DNA of 64,000 bases from Anaerolineales bacterium (GCA_020634895.1 JACKAV010000001.1:248001-312000), one strand, 5' to 3'. Shown: positions 1 through 8,177, counted from the first letter of the stretch. Notes: generated from the letters alone by a model not told the origin. Translations and numbers: made by a program.

Positions 1-1055
1 CGCAGTCTGTGATCATCAAACGAGACACACTCACCGCCGCAGCCATCGAACAGCGCTATTACTTCGTCCATGAAAGCCACAAGACCAATGCGTTGACGCG
101 TCTCTTTGAAGTGGAGCCGATCCACAGCGCGTTGATCTTTACCCGCACCCGCGCCGAAACCAGCACGCTTGCGAATGAACTTGTTGTGCGCGGAATCCCC
201 GCTGAAGCCATCAGCGGCGACCTTGACCAGCAAGCCCGCGAACGTGTACTTGGACGTTTCCGCGCGAATCAGTTGAAGGTGCTCGTCGCTACGGATGTGG
301 CTGCCCGCGGTTTGGATATCGACGATATTTCACATGTCTTCAACTATCATCTGCCCGACGATGCTGAAGTGTACATTCACCGCATCGGTCGTACCGGGCG
401 CGCTGGTAAGACGGGCGTGGCAATCACCTTGCTTTCACCAAAAGAGAAGCGCCGCCTGCGCGAAGTCGAAGCGTTGACGAAACAGCCTGTCAAGCAGTCT
501 GAATTACCTACAACAGAAGATATTGCCAAACATCGCGAGTCCCAGGTTGTGGAGAAACTCAAAGTCTGGCTTGGGCGTGGACGTTTCAAGCGCGAACTCG
601 AAATGGTGCAGGAACTGGTCGAAGCTGGACACGATCCTTTGGATATTGCTGCGGCTGCGTTGAAACTTTCCCGCGGCGATGAGAGACAACGTCCGATCGC
701 TGAGATCGCTGAAGTGAAGGATGTGCGTATGGAGCGGGGTAGGAAGGAACGCTTCGGGCGTAGGGATGAGTCTGGTCGTGGAGACAAGATGAGGTCCAGA
801 GGGAGCCGTACTCATGAAGAGGGGATGATCCGCTGTAAGATCAACAAAGGCAAGGCGCACAACATCCGCCCGAATGACATCGTTGGGCAGATCGCCTTCC
901 ATGCCAATATCCCCGGCTATACCATTGGGAAGATCCGCATCGAAGAGAAAGTCTCATTTGTGGATATTCCAGAAGAGGCGCTCGATCAGGTGCTCAAGCA
1001 CAGCGGGAATTACAAGATTGGCAAGGAAAAATTCAGCGTAGTAAAAGCGCATTAA
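1..1055 (+). CDS. DEAD-box RNA helicase, C-terminal part (5' end outside window)
   Basis: This is the C-terminal part of an ATP-dependent DEAD-box RNA helicase of the DeaD/CsdA/DbpA type, which would remodel structured RNA. The frame is open to the left edge, so the GTG at 9 is not a credible start. The helicase C domain is complete: SALIFTRTRAE (motif IV region), ATDVAARGLDI (motif V) and HRIGRTGRAG (motif VI). A basic linker follows, then a C-terminal domain of about 75 residues beginning MIRCKINKGKAHNIRPNDIV, which resembles the DbpA RNA-binding domain. The Walker A and DEAD motifs would lie upstream of the window. An intrinsic terminator follows the stop. Confidence 0.93.
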   Translation, partial: QSVIIKRDTLTAAAIEQRYYFVHESHKTNALTRLFEVEPIHSALIFTRTRAETSTLANELVVRGIPAEAISGDLDQQARERVLGRFRANQLKVLVATDVAARGLDIDDISHVFNYHLPDDAEVYIHRIGRTGRAGKTGVAITLLSPKEKRRLREVEALTKQPVKQSELPTTEDIAKHRESQVVEKLKVWLGRGRFKRELEMVQELVEAGHDPLDIAAAALKLSRGDERQRPIAEIAEVKDVRMERGRKERFGRRDESGRGDKMRSRGSRTHEEGMIRCKINKGKAHNIRPNDIVGQIAFHANIPGYTIGKIRIEEKVSFVDIPEEALDQVLKHSGNYKIGKEKFSVVKAH

Positions 1056-1061
1056 AAAATC

Positions 1062-1087
1062 AGACCCCGAATGTTCGGGGTCTTTTT
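1062..1087 (+). terminator. Intrinsic terminator after helicase gene
   Basis: Stem AGACCCCGAA / TTCGGGGTCT with a short loop, followed by a run of T, 7 nt after the helicase stop codon. Confidence 0.85.
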
Positions 1088-1094
1088 GTATGAA

Positions 1095-1829
1095 TTACTT
1101 CTCTTGTGAGAACAGTGCCGCTCCCACGATACCGGCTTCATTTTGAAATTGCGCCGGGACGATCTTTGTTTGCAGGTCGAGCAGCGGAAGGAAGTTTTCA
1201 TGGCGTTTGCTGATGCCGCCGCCAATGATGAATAGGTCGGGCCAGAAAAGTTTTTCCATTTCGTTCAGGTAGTTGTTCAGCCGCTTGGCATATTTTTTCC
1301 ATGAGAGCCCGTCGCGTTTGCGCGCCGCAGCGGATGCGCGGTATTCGGCGTCTTCATCTTTCATCTTAAGATGACCGAACTCGGTATTCGGCAGCAGGTG
1401 TCCGTTGTAGAAAATGGCGGTTCCGATGCCGGTTCCGAGTGTGAGCATGATGATGGTGCCGCTCTGGTCTTTGCCTGCGCCGAATGCCATCTCCGCCATG
1501 CCGGCAACATCTGCGTCATTGCCGACCTTGCAAGCACAGCCGGTGGTGGAGGAAAACAGTTCGTCTGAATTAAGTCCGATCCACTTTTTTGAGACGTTCG
1601 CCGCCATCATCACGATGCCTCGTTTGATGGGGGCGGGGAAGCCGATGCCGATCTGACCTTTCCATTTGAACGATTTCGCGATCTCCGCAACGATCTCGGC
1701 AACTGGCTGGGGCTTTGCGCCTTCCGGTGTTTCAATGCGGATGCGTTCCGCCAGTAACTCTCCTGTACGAACATTTACGGGGGCGCCTTTGATGCCAGAC
1801 CCGCCGATATCTATACCTAACGCCTGCAT
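1095..1829 (-). CDS. ppgK: Polyphosphate glucokinase (ROK family)
   Basis: Predicted to phosphorylate glucose using inorganic polyphosphate (and possibly ATP), feeding glycolysis in the cytoplasm. The protein has the ROK phosphate-binding motif GIDIGGSGIKG at the N-terminus, NDADVAGMAE with the catalytic Asp, LTLGTGIGTAIF, and the PNTEFGHLK segment typical of polyphosphate-dependent members. About 245 residues matches that subfamily. A TTG at 1835 is also in frame, but the ATG at 1829 has AGGAG 6 nt upstream and is preferred. The gene converges on the helicase terminator. An ATP-dependent ROK glucokinase is the main alternative. Confidence 0.88.
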   Translation of the reverse strand: MQALGIDIGGSGIKGAPVNVRTGELLAERIRIETPEGAKPQPVAEIVAEIAKSFKWKGQIGIGFPAPIKRGIVMMAANVSKKWIGLNSDELFSSTTGCACKVGNDADVAGMAEMAFGAGKDQSGTIIMLTLGTGIGTAIFYNGHLLPNTEFGHLKMKDEDAEYRASAAARKRDGLSWKKYAKRLNNYLNEMEKLFWPDLFIIGGGISKRHENFLPLLDLQTKIVPAQFQNEAGIVGAALFSQEK

Positions 1830-1936
1830 TGCCAACTCCTGTAAAAAAGTAATGAATGCCGTATTTCAGGGCATTGCTCTCAAAATATAACATTTATTTT
1901 ACCCGCGCGATGCAGGGAAATGGGTGGTTTTTGCCC

Positions 1937-1964
1937 TTGACAGATAGGCGATTCTCTGTAGAAT
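1937..1964 (+). promoter_or_regulatory. Promoter of the arsR-type/MFS operon
   Basis: TTGACA at 1937-1942 and TAGAAT at 1959-1964 with a 16-bp spacer, directed at the regulator at 2010. The predicted start near 1971 falls inside the palindrome at 1968-1999. A perfect 10-bp inverted repeat (1946-1955 and 1960-1969, AGGCGATTCT/AGAATCGCCT) overlaps the spacer and -10. Confidence 0.7.
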
Positions 1965-1967
1965 CGC

Positions 1968-1999
1968 CTTTATCGTTAAAATAAATTTTAACGATAAAG
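1968..1999. promoter_or_regulatory. 14-bp perfect inverted-repeat operator
   Basis: CTTTATCGTTAAAA (1968-1981) and TTTTAACGATAAAG (1986-1999) are exact reverse complements separated by TAAA. The palindrome overlaps the predicted transcription start and ends about 10 nt before the regulator ATG. This is the usual position for an autorepressor operator of an ArsR-type protein. Confidence 0.75.
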
Positions 2000-2009
2000 G
2001 AAAATTTGA

Positions 2010-2633
2010 ATGAAAAAAGAAAAGAAATCCTTCCACGTCTCCGATTTGGAAACCTTGCGCGCCATTGCCGATCCCCTGCGGGTTCAGATACTGGAACTAA
2101 TGGAGGGACAGACGCTCACGGTCAAGCAGGTTGCGGAAAAACTTGGGCTGGCGCCGAGCAAACTTTATTATCACTTTGGCGCACTGGAAAAACTGGGACT
2201 CATCGAAGTGGCGAAGACCCGCATGGTCTCCAATATGCAGGAAAAGACGTATACATCCGCCGCCGATACATTGAATGTGGACCCTGAACTCTTCCGGTTC
2301 TCGAAGGAGGGCGACAATGAGCCGATGAATATCCTGCTCTCATCCACCATTGACGCCACCCGTGAAGACCTGCTGCGCAGTATGCAGGCGCGTCAATTTC
2401 AACTGGAGCAGGGAGCCGAAGAGACGCCCCGCCGCGTGATCATCAACCGTGTGGTCAGCAGCGTTTCCGAAAAACGGATCGCGGAATTTCAAGAACGACT
2501 TGTCAACCTTATTACGGAATTCGAGGAAGAAGACAAAAATTCAAAATCCACAGACCAGCCCTATGCGTTGACCGTGGCGTTTTATCCGAGCTTTTATTTT
2601 GACAAAACCACCAGGAAAGGTAAAAAGAAATGA
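2010..2633 (+). CDS. ArsR-type winged-helix transcriptional regulator
   Basis: A 207-residue DNA-binding regulator. Residues 10-85 form an ArsR-like winged helix: LRAIADPLRVQILELM, then a recognition helix in QVAEKLGLAPSKLYYHFGAL. The C-terminal 120 residues are acidic and helical, probably for dimerisation or ligand sensing. No metal-binding Cys pair is visible, so it is probably not a metal sensor. AAGGA lies 8 nt before the ATG. The stop overlaps the MFS start by 4 nt (ATGA), so the two are translationally coupled, and the likely role is autorepression plus control of the pump. The effector is unknown. Confidence 0.85.
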   Translation: MKKEKKSFHVSDLETLRAIADPLRVQILELMEGQTLTVKQVAEKLGLAPSKLYYHFGALEKLGLIEVAKTRMVSNMQEKTYTSAADTLNVDPELFRFSKEGDNEPMNILLSSTIDATREDLLRSMQARQFQLEQGAEETPRRVIINRVVSSVSEKRIAEFQERLVNLITEFEEEDKNSKSTDQPYALTVAFYPSFYFDKTTRKGKKK

Positions 2634-3988
2634 CAACTTTATCGGTATCTGCTTCGAACGAAGCCCCAAAAGATATGAAGACCTTCTTCACCATTTGGGG
2701 CGGACAATTGATCTCCATGCTTGGCTCCGGGTTGACCCAGTTCGCGCTCGGCGTGTGGATCTACGACCAAACCAAACAAGCCACACCCTTCGCCATTACC
2801 GTCCTTTTGGGGACCATCCCACGGGTTTTATTGCTGCCCATTGCCGGCTCCATCGCGGACCGTTTCAACCGCCGCATTATCATGATCGCAGCGGATACGC
2901 TCAGCGCTTTGCTGACACTTGCCATCTTCATCTTATTGGGCGCAGGGAACCTGCTGTTATGGCATATTTATTTGATCTCAACGTTGAGTTCCATTTTTAG
3001 CGCATTTCAGGAACCGGCTTATACAGCGTCCATTTCGGTGATCGTGCCGAAGGAAAGGTTGGGCAGTGCCAATGGATTGGTGCAAATGGGACAGGCGATC
3101 ACATCCGTGCTCACTCCGGTGATGGCTGGCGCGCTCTTCGTCTTTATTGGTTTCAACGGCATCATCATGATCGACTTTGTAACCTTTTTCTTTGCTGTCG
3201 GCGCATTGTTCATCGTTCATATTCCACAGCCTGAACAGACCGCTGAACACAAGGATAAGAACATCTGGCAGGACATGCAATTCGGCTGGAACTATCTGCG
3301 CGAACGCACAGGCTTGTTCGGATTGCTTCTTTATTATGCGATGGTGAACTTCCTGTTGAATTGGTCGGCAGTGTTATTGATCCCGATGGTCTTGAGCCGC
3401 TTTACCGCAGATGTACTCGGCGTGATTCAAACCGTAATGGGAGTGGGGATGCTGGCGGGCAGCATCATCATGAGTTCATGGGGCGGCGCAAAACGGCGCA
3501 TTCCAACCGCCATCGGTTTTATCATTCTCGGCGTATCGGGTCTGGTCATCGCAGGGTTGCAGCCCAACCCCTGGTTCATTGGCGGAGGTATCTTCATCCT
3601 GATGTTCTCCGTTCCGTTGGCGAGCGGTAACAGTCAGGTTGTTTTTCAAACCAAGGTGCCGCTTGAAATTCAGGGACGTGTATTCTCTGTCCGTTCGACC
3701 ATTTCTCAATCCATGATGCCGCTTGCTTTTCTTACGGCGGGTCCGCTGGCGGATAAGTTTTTCGAGCCGCTGATGAAAGACGGCGGAGCGCTTGCCAGCA
3801 CCTTCATTGGTCACGTGATTGGAACAGGCGCCGGGCGCGGTATCGGGTTGATGACGATCATCTCCGGTTTGGTGGGAATCATCGTGAGCGTTTTTGTTTT
3901 TCTCAATCCGCGCATTCGCAATCTGGAGGATGAATTGCCAGACGCCATTCCCGATGCGCCAAAAACGGAACCAGTACTTCAAAGCTAA
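2630..3988 (+). CDS. MFS efflux transporter (MefA/EntS-like MFS_3 type)
   Basis: A 452-residue inner-membrane protein with about 12 hydrophobic segments, typical of the Major Facilitator Superfamily. The cytoplasmic loop 2-3 motif is visible as GSIADRFNRR. It most resembles the macrolide-efflux/enterobactin-exporter branch; substrate is unknown. It overlaps the upstream regulator by 4 nt and is expected to be derepressed when that regulator binds its ligand. The hydrophilic C-terminal tail (about 30 residues) is rich in Pro and acidic residues. A strong terminator follows. Confidence 0.88.
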   Translation: MTTLSVSASNEAPKDMKTFFTIWGGQLISMLGSGLTQFALGVWIYDQTKQATPFAITVLLGTIPRVLLLPIAGSIADRFNRRIIMIAADTLSALLTLAIFILLGAGNLLLWHIYLISTLSSIFSAFQEPAYTASISVIVPKERLGSANGLVQMGQAITSVLTPVMAGALFVFIGFNGIIMIDFVTFFFAVGALFIVHIPQPEQTAEHKDKNIWQDMQFGWNYLRERTGLFGLLLYYAMVNFLLNWSAVLLIPMVLSRFTADVLGVIQTVMGVGMLAGSIIMSSWGGAKRRIPTAIGFIILGVSGLVIAGLQPNPWFIGGGIFILMFSVPLASGNSQVVFQTKVPLEIQGRVFSVRSTISQSMMPLAFLTAGPLADKFFEPLMKDGGALASTFIGHVIGTGAGRGIGLMTIISGLVGIIVSVFVFLNPRIRNLEDELPDAIPDAPKTEPVLQS

Positions 3989-4000
3989 AATTTACTCAAA

Positions 4001-4039
4001 CAAAAAATCCTCTTCATATCAGATGAGGATTTTTTTGTT
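4001..4039 (+). terminator. Bidirectional terminator between convergent genes
   Basis: AAAAAATCCTC / GAGGATTTTTT hairpin with a 12-nt loop and T runs on both strands, between the MFS stop and the convergent small gene. Confidence 0.85.
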
Positions 4040-4259
4040 ATCTGACTTTCTCTTCAGCCGCTTTCTTAAGGAGGGTGTATCCACTCTCGATCATCCGCCT
4101 CAAGTCGTGACCTGGAACGGGTCTGCCCTTTTCGAGCTTTTCCACCATCCGCAGCATCGCCCCGCGGACTCCGCTGGCGCGGTGTGCTACGACTGAATCC
4201 GCAGAGATACGTTCGAGGCGCGAGAGGAGGAATTGAAGTTTGCGAAGGTTATCGTCCAT
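4038..4259 (-). CDS. Small hypothetical protein
   Basis: A 73-residue, charged, probably helical cytoplasmic protein (MDDNLRKLQFLLSRLERIS...). No domain is recognised. Basic and acidic residues alternate through three predicted helices, and there is no signal peptide or membrane segment. It lies downstream of the acyltransferase-like gene on the same strand, separated by an inverted repeat (4279-4287 with 4315-4323), and converges on the MFS gene. Coding potential is supported by a complete frame that fits between its neighbours without antisense overlap, but function cannot be assigned. Confidence 0.6.
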   Translation of the reverse strand: MDDNLRKLQFLLSRLERISADSVVAHRASGVRGAMLRMVEKLEKGRPVPGHDLRRMIESGYTLLKKAAEEKVR

Positions 4260-4278
4260 TTTGATATTGTAAAGGCAA

Positions 4279-4323
4279 GCAGGTCACACTTCATACCCAT
4301 TTTGGGCACTTGGCGTGACCTGC
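4279..4323. repeat. Intergenic inverted repeat
   Basis: GCAGGTCAC (4279-4287) and GTGACCTGC (4315-4323) with an inner CCCA/TGGG pair form a long hairpin between the genes at 4259 and 4335. There is no good T run on the minus strand, so it may be a transcript-stability or attenuation hairpin rather than a terminator. Confidence 0.5.
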
Positions 4324-4334
4324 GTTTGTTTTGA

Positions 4335-5798
4335 TTATTTCCTTCTTGTTATCCACAACCCAATTAGCAAACCGACCAGACCGATGAACATTAAACCTCC
4401 AAAAGCATCTCCAATTTGCGGATACAGCGTATTCACAGAACTTATTGGCATTTCGACGATTTGCAAACCAGGGACATTTCCTTCGGAGTCTCTGTAAGTA
4501 TCCGCGCGGCTCAGAACATTGCCATAGGCATCTGCGGCGAGTGACACGCCCTGACCGGTCTGACGGAAGACGCTCATGCCATTCTCCACTGCGCGGAAGG
4601 ATGCCATGCCTGCATGGATGTCTTTTACGCCGACCCAGTCATTGGAGGGGATGAAGAGCAGGTCTACTTCTTGTTCGCCTGCTTGTTTGACGATCATTGG
4701 GAAATCGGCATCCCAGCAGATGATGGCGCTGAGTTTGCCATAGGGTGTATCCACAGTTTGCAGAATGCCGTCGCCTTTTTGCGTCCCTTCGAATTGATTG
4801 CCGCCATATTTGACGTGGGTCAACACAACATCGCCGTTTGGGTCGATGATATGGACGGAATTTACAGCGGGGTCTTTGCCGAGGTCAAAAGTGGGAAGAA
4901 TGATGTAGATGTTCTCTTCTCTGGCAATGACGGAAGCTTCGCGCATCACTTCTTCGACCTGGTCGCTCATGCCGATAATTGCGCCTTCCTGTAATACGAC
5001 GATGTTCGCGCCGTCCTGCGCCATTGCGCGGATCTGGTTCATCTGACTGGCGTTCTGCTCATCTGTCATTTGGCGGAAACCTGCTTCGTCATTTTCCACC
5101 ATGAGTTTGATTATCGTGTTGTGGATCGTCTCATTGGGGAGCGAGAAGCCTGCAATGACTGCCGTCTGCTTTGGGGCGGCGGGGAGAAGGACTCTGCTAA
5201 GGCTGAGTCCAAGGATGAGGACGAGCAGCCCAGCCGAAGTCAGGGAGAGGCGCGTGAATTTGAATCCGCTTTCCCAAATATGGTTGATAAGGCTGGCGAA
5301 CCATCCGACCAAAAAGGTGATTCCCCAGATCCCAAATACGGAAGCAGCCTGCATGGCAGCCGGAAAACCGCGCTGGGAATAGGCGAGTGCGCCGAAGGTT
5401 CCGAATGGACTGTTGCTGGAGAGGGCGAAGTCTGCGGCGGTGAAGGCGATGGGGAAGACGAGCGTGACCCAGAAAGAGGTGTTGAAGCGGCGATAATAAA
5501 TGCGGTCGATAACGTAGGGCAGCAAGCCGAGCGGGGTGGTGAGGATGAAGAAGATCGGCTCGGCGATGGGGTTGATAAGGCTCATGGATGTTGCGCCGTA
5601 CCAGGAAATGACTGTGGGAATCGCGGATGCAGCCCACAATAATAGGAAGCTGCGCCCCGCCTTGTCACTATCGCGGAAGAAGCGGATGGCAAAGAGCGGC
5701 ACCAGCCACGCCGCGAGCGGAAGGTTCCATTTACCGCCTGTAAATAATCCAAGGACGGCGGCGAGCACAAGCCAGAGGTAGCGAAGATTTTTGTTCAT
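4335..5798 (-). CDS. Apolipoprotein N-acyltransferase-like membrane nitrilase
   Basis: A 487-residue protein with about six hydrophobic segments, then a carbon-nitrogen hydrolase (nitrilase) domain and a final membrane helix: the layout of apolipoprotein N-acyltransferase (Lnt). The nitrilase catalytic residues appear as Glu in VVLQEGAI, Lys in LTHVKYGGN and Cys in AIICWDADFP. Lnt acylates the N-terminal Cys of lipoproteins, and lipoproteins do occur in this window. Similarity in the membrane part is weak, so a related amidase is possible. The start at 5798 has AGGAG 6 nt upstream; an in-frame extension to 5933 has no such signal and would run into the divergent kinase promoter. Confidence 0.75.
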   Translation of the reverse strand: MNKNLRYLWLVLAAVLGLFTGGKWNLPLAAWLVPLFAIRFFRDSDKAGRSFLLLWAASAIPTVISWYGATSMSLINPIAEPIFFILTTPLGLLPYVIDRIYYRRFNTSFWVTLVFPIAFTAADFALSSNSPFGTFGALAYSQRGFPAAMQAASVFGIWGITFLVGWFASLINHIWESGFKFTRLSLTSAGLLVLILGLSLSRVLLPAAPKQTAVIAGFSLPNETIHNTIIKLMVENDEAGFRQMTDEQNASQMNQIRAMAQDGANIVVLQEGAIIGMSDQVEEVMREASVIAREENIYIILPTFDLGKDPAVNSVHIIDPNGDVVLTHVKYGGNQFEGTQKGDGILQTVDTPYGKLSAIICWDADFPMIVKQAGEQEVDLLFIPSNDWVGVKDIHAGMASFRAVENGMSVFRQTGQGVSLAADAYGNVLSRADTYRDSEGNVPGLQIVEMPISSVNTLYPQIGDAFGGLMFIGLVGLLIGLWITRRK

Positions 5799-5881
5799 GA
5801 GAGTCTCCTGTTTGAAATGATTGACGTCATTGTATGGATTTGACCCTCTCTTCACATCGTCCGTCCGGGGCGAAAGTGGAC

Positions 5882-5899
5882 ATTGTCCGTTCGGACAAT
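5882..5899. promoter_or_regulatory. Palindromic site in the divergent lnt-like/kinase promoter region
   Basis: ATTGTCCG (5882-5889) and CGGACAAT (5892-5899) are an inverted repeat with a 2-nt spacer, about 35 nt before the kinase ATG. It is a candidate binding site for the neighbouring response regulator; this is inference. Confidence 0.5.
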
Positions 5900-5921
5900 A
5901 TGCCTGGGAAGTGACATATTG

Positions 5922-5927
5922 TAGAAT
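5922..5927 (+). promoter_or_regulatory. -10 box (TAGAAT) of a leaderless kinase transcript
   Basis: TAGAAT ends 6 nt before the ATG at 5934 and no Shine-Dalgarno sequence is present, so the transcript probably starts at or next to the ATG. Confidence 0.55.
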
Positions 5928-5933
5928 GTCCAT

Positions 5934-7127
5934 ATGGAAACGAACTCAAATAAAAGCCTGTTCATTGCCTACCCGTTCTATATTTTTATCTCCCTGTTAT
6001 TGGGAGTGATCGGGGCGGTCAGCATCCGAAATTTATGGGTTGGCAGTTCATTGGGATATGCCGTGCTTTTTGCGTTCTTGCTTTTGCTGCAGATCGGTTT
6101 GTTCTGGTCGAACACCTGGCAATATGGCAATCCGCGTTGGTTGATCTTCTATTATCCAGCGCAGGTTATATTGATCGTGGCGATGGTGAACCAGCCTTTT
6201 ACCAGTGATATTAACCTGACGTTTTTAGGCTCAGCCATTCTTTGCCTGATCGGCGAGTCGCTGGGATTGTTCGGCAATACGCGCCGCGCCCTGTATTTGG
6301 GATTTTTTCTTTTCGTTTTCATGATCGCGATGTTGTACTGGCAGGTGGAGCGCGAACGGATTTGGATCGCTCTCTCGAATATGTTGATCAACGGCGGATT
6401 TATTGTGCTGTTGATGGTGATGTTCAACCAGCAGTTGATCGAACGGCAAAAGGCGGTGGACCTTGCCGAGTCACTGGAAAGCGCAAATGCAAAACTCGCC
6501 GCGTATAACGCGAAAATAGAATCGTTGACCTTGCAGAACGAACGTCAACGCATGGCGCGGGAATTGCACGATACACTGGCGCAGGGCGTGGCGGGACTGG
6601 TCTTGCAGCTTGAGGCGGTCAAAGCGCATCTTGCATCCAACCGGACCGAGCGCGCCACTGAGATCGTGGAACAATCCATCGCCCGCGCGAGGAGTACGCT
6701 GGCGGAATCCCGCGCGGCAATCGATGACCTGCGGGCGGCTCCCGTCAGCATGGAAGATTCGGTGCGCAAAGAAGTGGAACACTTCAAACAATCCACGGGA
6801 CTGCCGTGTGGGTTGGAACTCTCGGTGACGGAGAATCAACTTCCAGTTGAAACGACGAACCACGCGCTCAACATCCTGAGCGAGTCGCTTACGAATATCG
6901 CGCGTCATGCCGATGCAACGCAAGCCAAGGTCAAGTTCTTTATTCAAAACCAAACGCTTGAATTGGAGATCTGCGATAACGGCAAGGGCTTCGATGTAAA
7001 AAATGAAACCAAGGGACATTATGGTTTGGTGGGCATGCACGAACGCGCGCGGCTCACAGGCGGGATGCTCGTCATTGAATCGAACGCGAATGGCACTTGT
7101 GTTCAATTCGGCGTGGGGAGAGTGTGA
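5934..7127 (+). CDS. Sensor histidine kinase, NarL/DesK-type (HisKA_3)
   Basis: A 397-residue membrane kinase. Residues 1-165 hold about five or six transmembrane helices with little extracytoplasmic sequence, suggesting it senses a membrane state or small molecule. A short coiled coil follows, then the dimerisation box ERQRMARELHDTLAQGVAG with the phosphoacceptor His. The ATPase domain shows the N box (LSESLTNIARHADA), DNGKGFD and GLVGMHERARLTGG. It transfers phosphate to the response regulator encoded immediately downstream (stop and start overlap by 1 nt). There is no ribosome-binding site, and a -10 box sits 6 nt before the ATG. Confidence 0.9.
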   Translation: METNSNKSLFIAYPFYIFISLLLGVIGAVSIRNLWVGSSLGYAVLFAFLLLLQIGLFWSNTWQYGNPRWLIFYYPAQVILIVAMVNQPFTSDINLTFLGSAILCLIGESLGLFGNTRRALYLGFFLFVFMIAMLYWQVERERIWIALSNMLINGGFIVLLMVMFNQQLIERQKAVDLAESLESANAKLAAYNAKIESLTLQNERQRMARELHDTLAQGVAGLVLQLEAVKAHLASNRTERATEIVEQSIARARSTLAESRAAIDDLRAAPVSMEDSVRKEVEHFKQSTGLPCGLELSVTENQLPVETTNHALNILSESLTNIARHADATQAKVKFFIQNQTLELEICDNGKGFDVKNETKGHYGLVGMHERARLTGGMLVIESNANGTCVQFGVGRV

Positions 7128-7768
7128 TGATCCGCGTGATGATCACAGACGACCATCTCATTGTCCGCGAAGGGCTGCGGCTGATCCTCGAAACCGCCGA
7201 CGATATCGAAGTGGTCGGCGAAGCCACAGATGGCGCGATATGCCTCGAGCTTGTCCCTGCGCTCAAACCTGATGTCATTCTCATGGATCTGCAAATGCCG
7301 CGCATGGACGGTATCACTGCCATCGATCATTTGCGAAGAGATCACCCCAACACCGCCATCGTCATTCTCACCACCTATAACGAAGACGATTTAATGGTCC
7401 GCGGCTTGCAGGCAGGCGCACGCGGATATTTGCTCAAAGACTCCAGCCGTGAAAGTTTATTGGATACGATCCACGCCGCCGCGCGCGGTGAGACGCTGCT
7501 CAAGCCGGAGATTCTTGCACGCGTGCTCGCGCCTCAATCCGCGCCCAAGCCTGCTCCATCCACCCAAGCCGCCTCCACGCTGACAGAGCGTGAGCTGGAA
7601 GTCTTGCAGCTTGCGGCGAAGGGTGAGCGCAACAAAGAAATGGCGTACAAATTGGGAATCACAGAAAGAACCGTGAAGGCTCATCTTCAAAGTATCTACC
7701 AAAAATTCGGTGTGGATTCCCGTGCGGCGGCAGTCGCTGTGGCAGCAGGGATGGGGCTGCTGGAGTAG
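7127..7768 (+). CDS. NarL/LuxR-family response regulator
   Basis: A 213-residue two-component regulator. The receiver domain has the acidic pair in MITDDHLIVREG, the phosphoacceptor Asp in VILMDLQMPRMDG, Thr in VILTTYNEDD and Lys in YLLKD. A Pro/Ala/Ser-rich linker precedes a LuxR-type helix-turn-helix: LTERELEVLQLAAKGERNKE and GITERTVKAHLQSIYQKFG. The ATG at 7127 overlaps the kinase stop codon (TGATG) and begins the canonical MIRVMITDD; the upstream in-frame ATG at 7097 lies inside the kinase gene and is unlikely. It is the cognate partner of the upstream kinase. The palindrome at 5882-5899 is a possible target. Confidence 0.92.
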   Translation: MIRVMITDDHLIVREGLRLILETADDIEVVGEATDGAICLELVPALKPDVILMDLQMPRMDGITAIDHLRRDHPNTAIVILTTYNEDDLMVRGLQAGARGYLLKDSSRESLLDTIHAAARGETLLKPEILARVLAPQSAPKPAPSTQAASTLTERELEVLQLAAKGERNKEMAYKLGITERTVKAHLQSIYQKFGVDSRAAAVAVAAGMGLLE

Positions 7769-7785
7769 GAGTTTATAATTAGCCC

Positions 7786-8136
7786 ATGCCTGATAACAAT
7801 CGTACCGTCTGGTCTTCCAGTACTGGAGACCTTCGCAAGAAAACCCTCACCCCTAGCCCCTCTCCCTCAGGGAGAGGGAAATCGCTTCCGCCCCAGCAGC
7901 AGACGGCGTATTTGCACCGTGAGTCTGGCGGCAGGGGAGGGAAGATCGTATCTGTTGTCAAGAACCTCGTCCTCACCGAAGAGGATATGAAAGCACTCGC
8001 CAAGAAACTCAAGCAGGAATGCGGCACCGGCGGGACGGTCAAAGACGGCGTAATCGAAATTCAAGGAGAACACCGTCAACGCATGGCGGAGGTTCTGCAA
8101 AAGCTGGGGTACAAGGTCAAGATCGCAGGCGGCTAG
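7786..8136 (+). CDS. SUI1/eIF1-like translation factor (YciH family) with repeat-derived insert
   Basis: A 116-residue protein of the bacterial SUI1 (YciH) family, thought to influence start-codon fidelity at the small ribosomal subunit. The conserved N-terminus (MPDNNRTVWSSSTGDLRKK) and core (RESGGRGGK, CGTGGTVKDGVIEIQG, LGYKVKIAGG) are intact. Between them lies TLTPSPSPSGRG, not expected in the family, encoded by a short palindromic repeat (7844-7878) that also occurs between genes at 50621-50697. The frame is preserved, so the protein may be functional with a surface insert in a disordered linker. A bidirectional terminator follows. Confidence 0.85.
   Translation: MPDNNRTVWSSSTGDLRKKTLTPSPSPSGRGKSLPPQQQTAYLHRESGGRGGKIVSVVKNLVLTEEDMKALAKKLKQECGTGGTVKDGVIEIQGEHRQRMAEVLQKLGYKVKIAGG
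7844..7878. repeat. CCCTCACCCC... palindromic repeat inside the SUI1-like gene
   Basis: Starts CCCTCACCCCTAGCCCC and contains the hairpin CTCTCCC-TCA-GGGAGAG. A close relative lies at 50621-50697, where the element is intergenic and bounded by CCCTCACC/GGTGAGGG. Here it is translated in frame. Confidence 0.75.
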
Positions 8137-8140
8137 AATC

Positions 8141-8177
8141 AAAAAGTGGACAGGCTCAACACCTGTCCACTTTTTAC
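8141..8177. terminator. Bidirectional terminator
   Basis: AAAAAGTGGACAGG (8141-8154) pairs with CCTGTCCACTTTTT (8162-8175). It lies between the convergent SUI1-like and aminotransferase genes with T runs in both directions. Confidence 0.88.

Noticed and set aside
9..11. GTG at position 9 as the helicase start
   Set aside because: The frame is open to the window edge and the helicase core is missing upstream, so the gene is truncated by the window.
6471..7106. Open frame of 211 codons opposite the histidine kinase
   Set aside because: Shadow of the kinase gene; no ribosome site and no motif.
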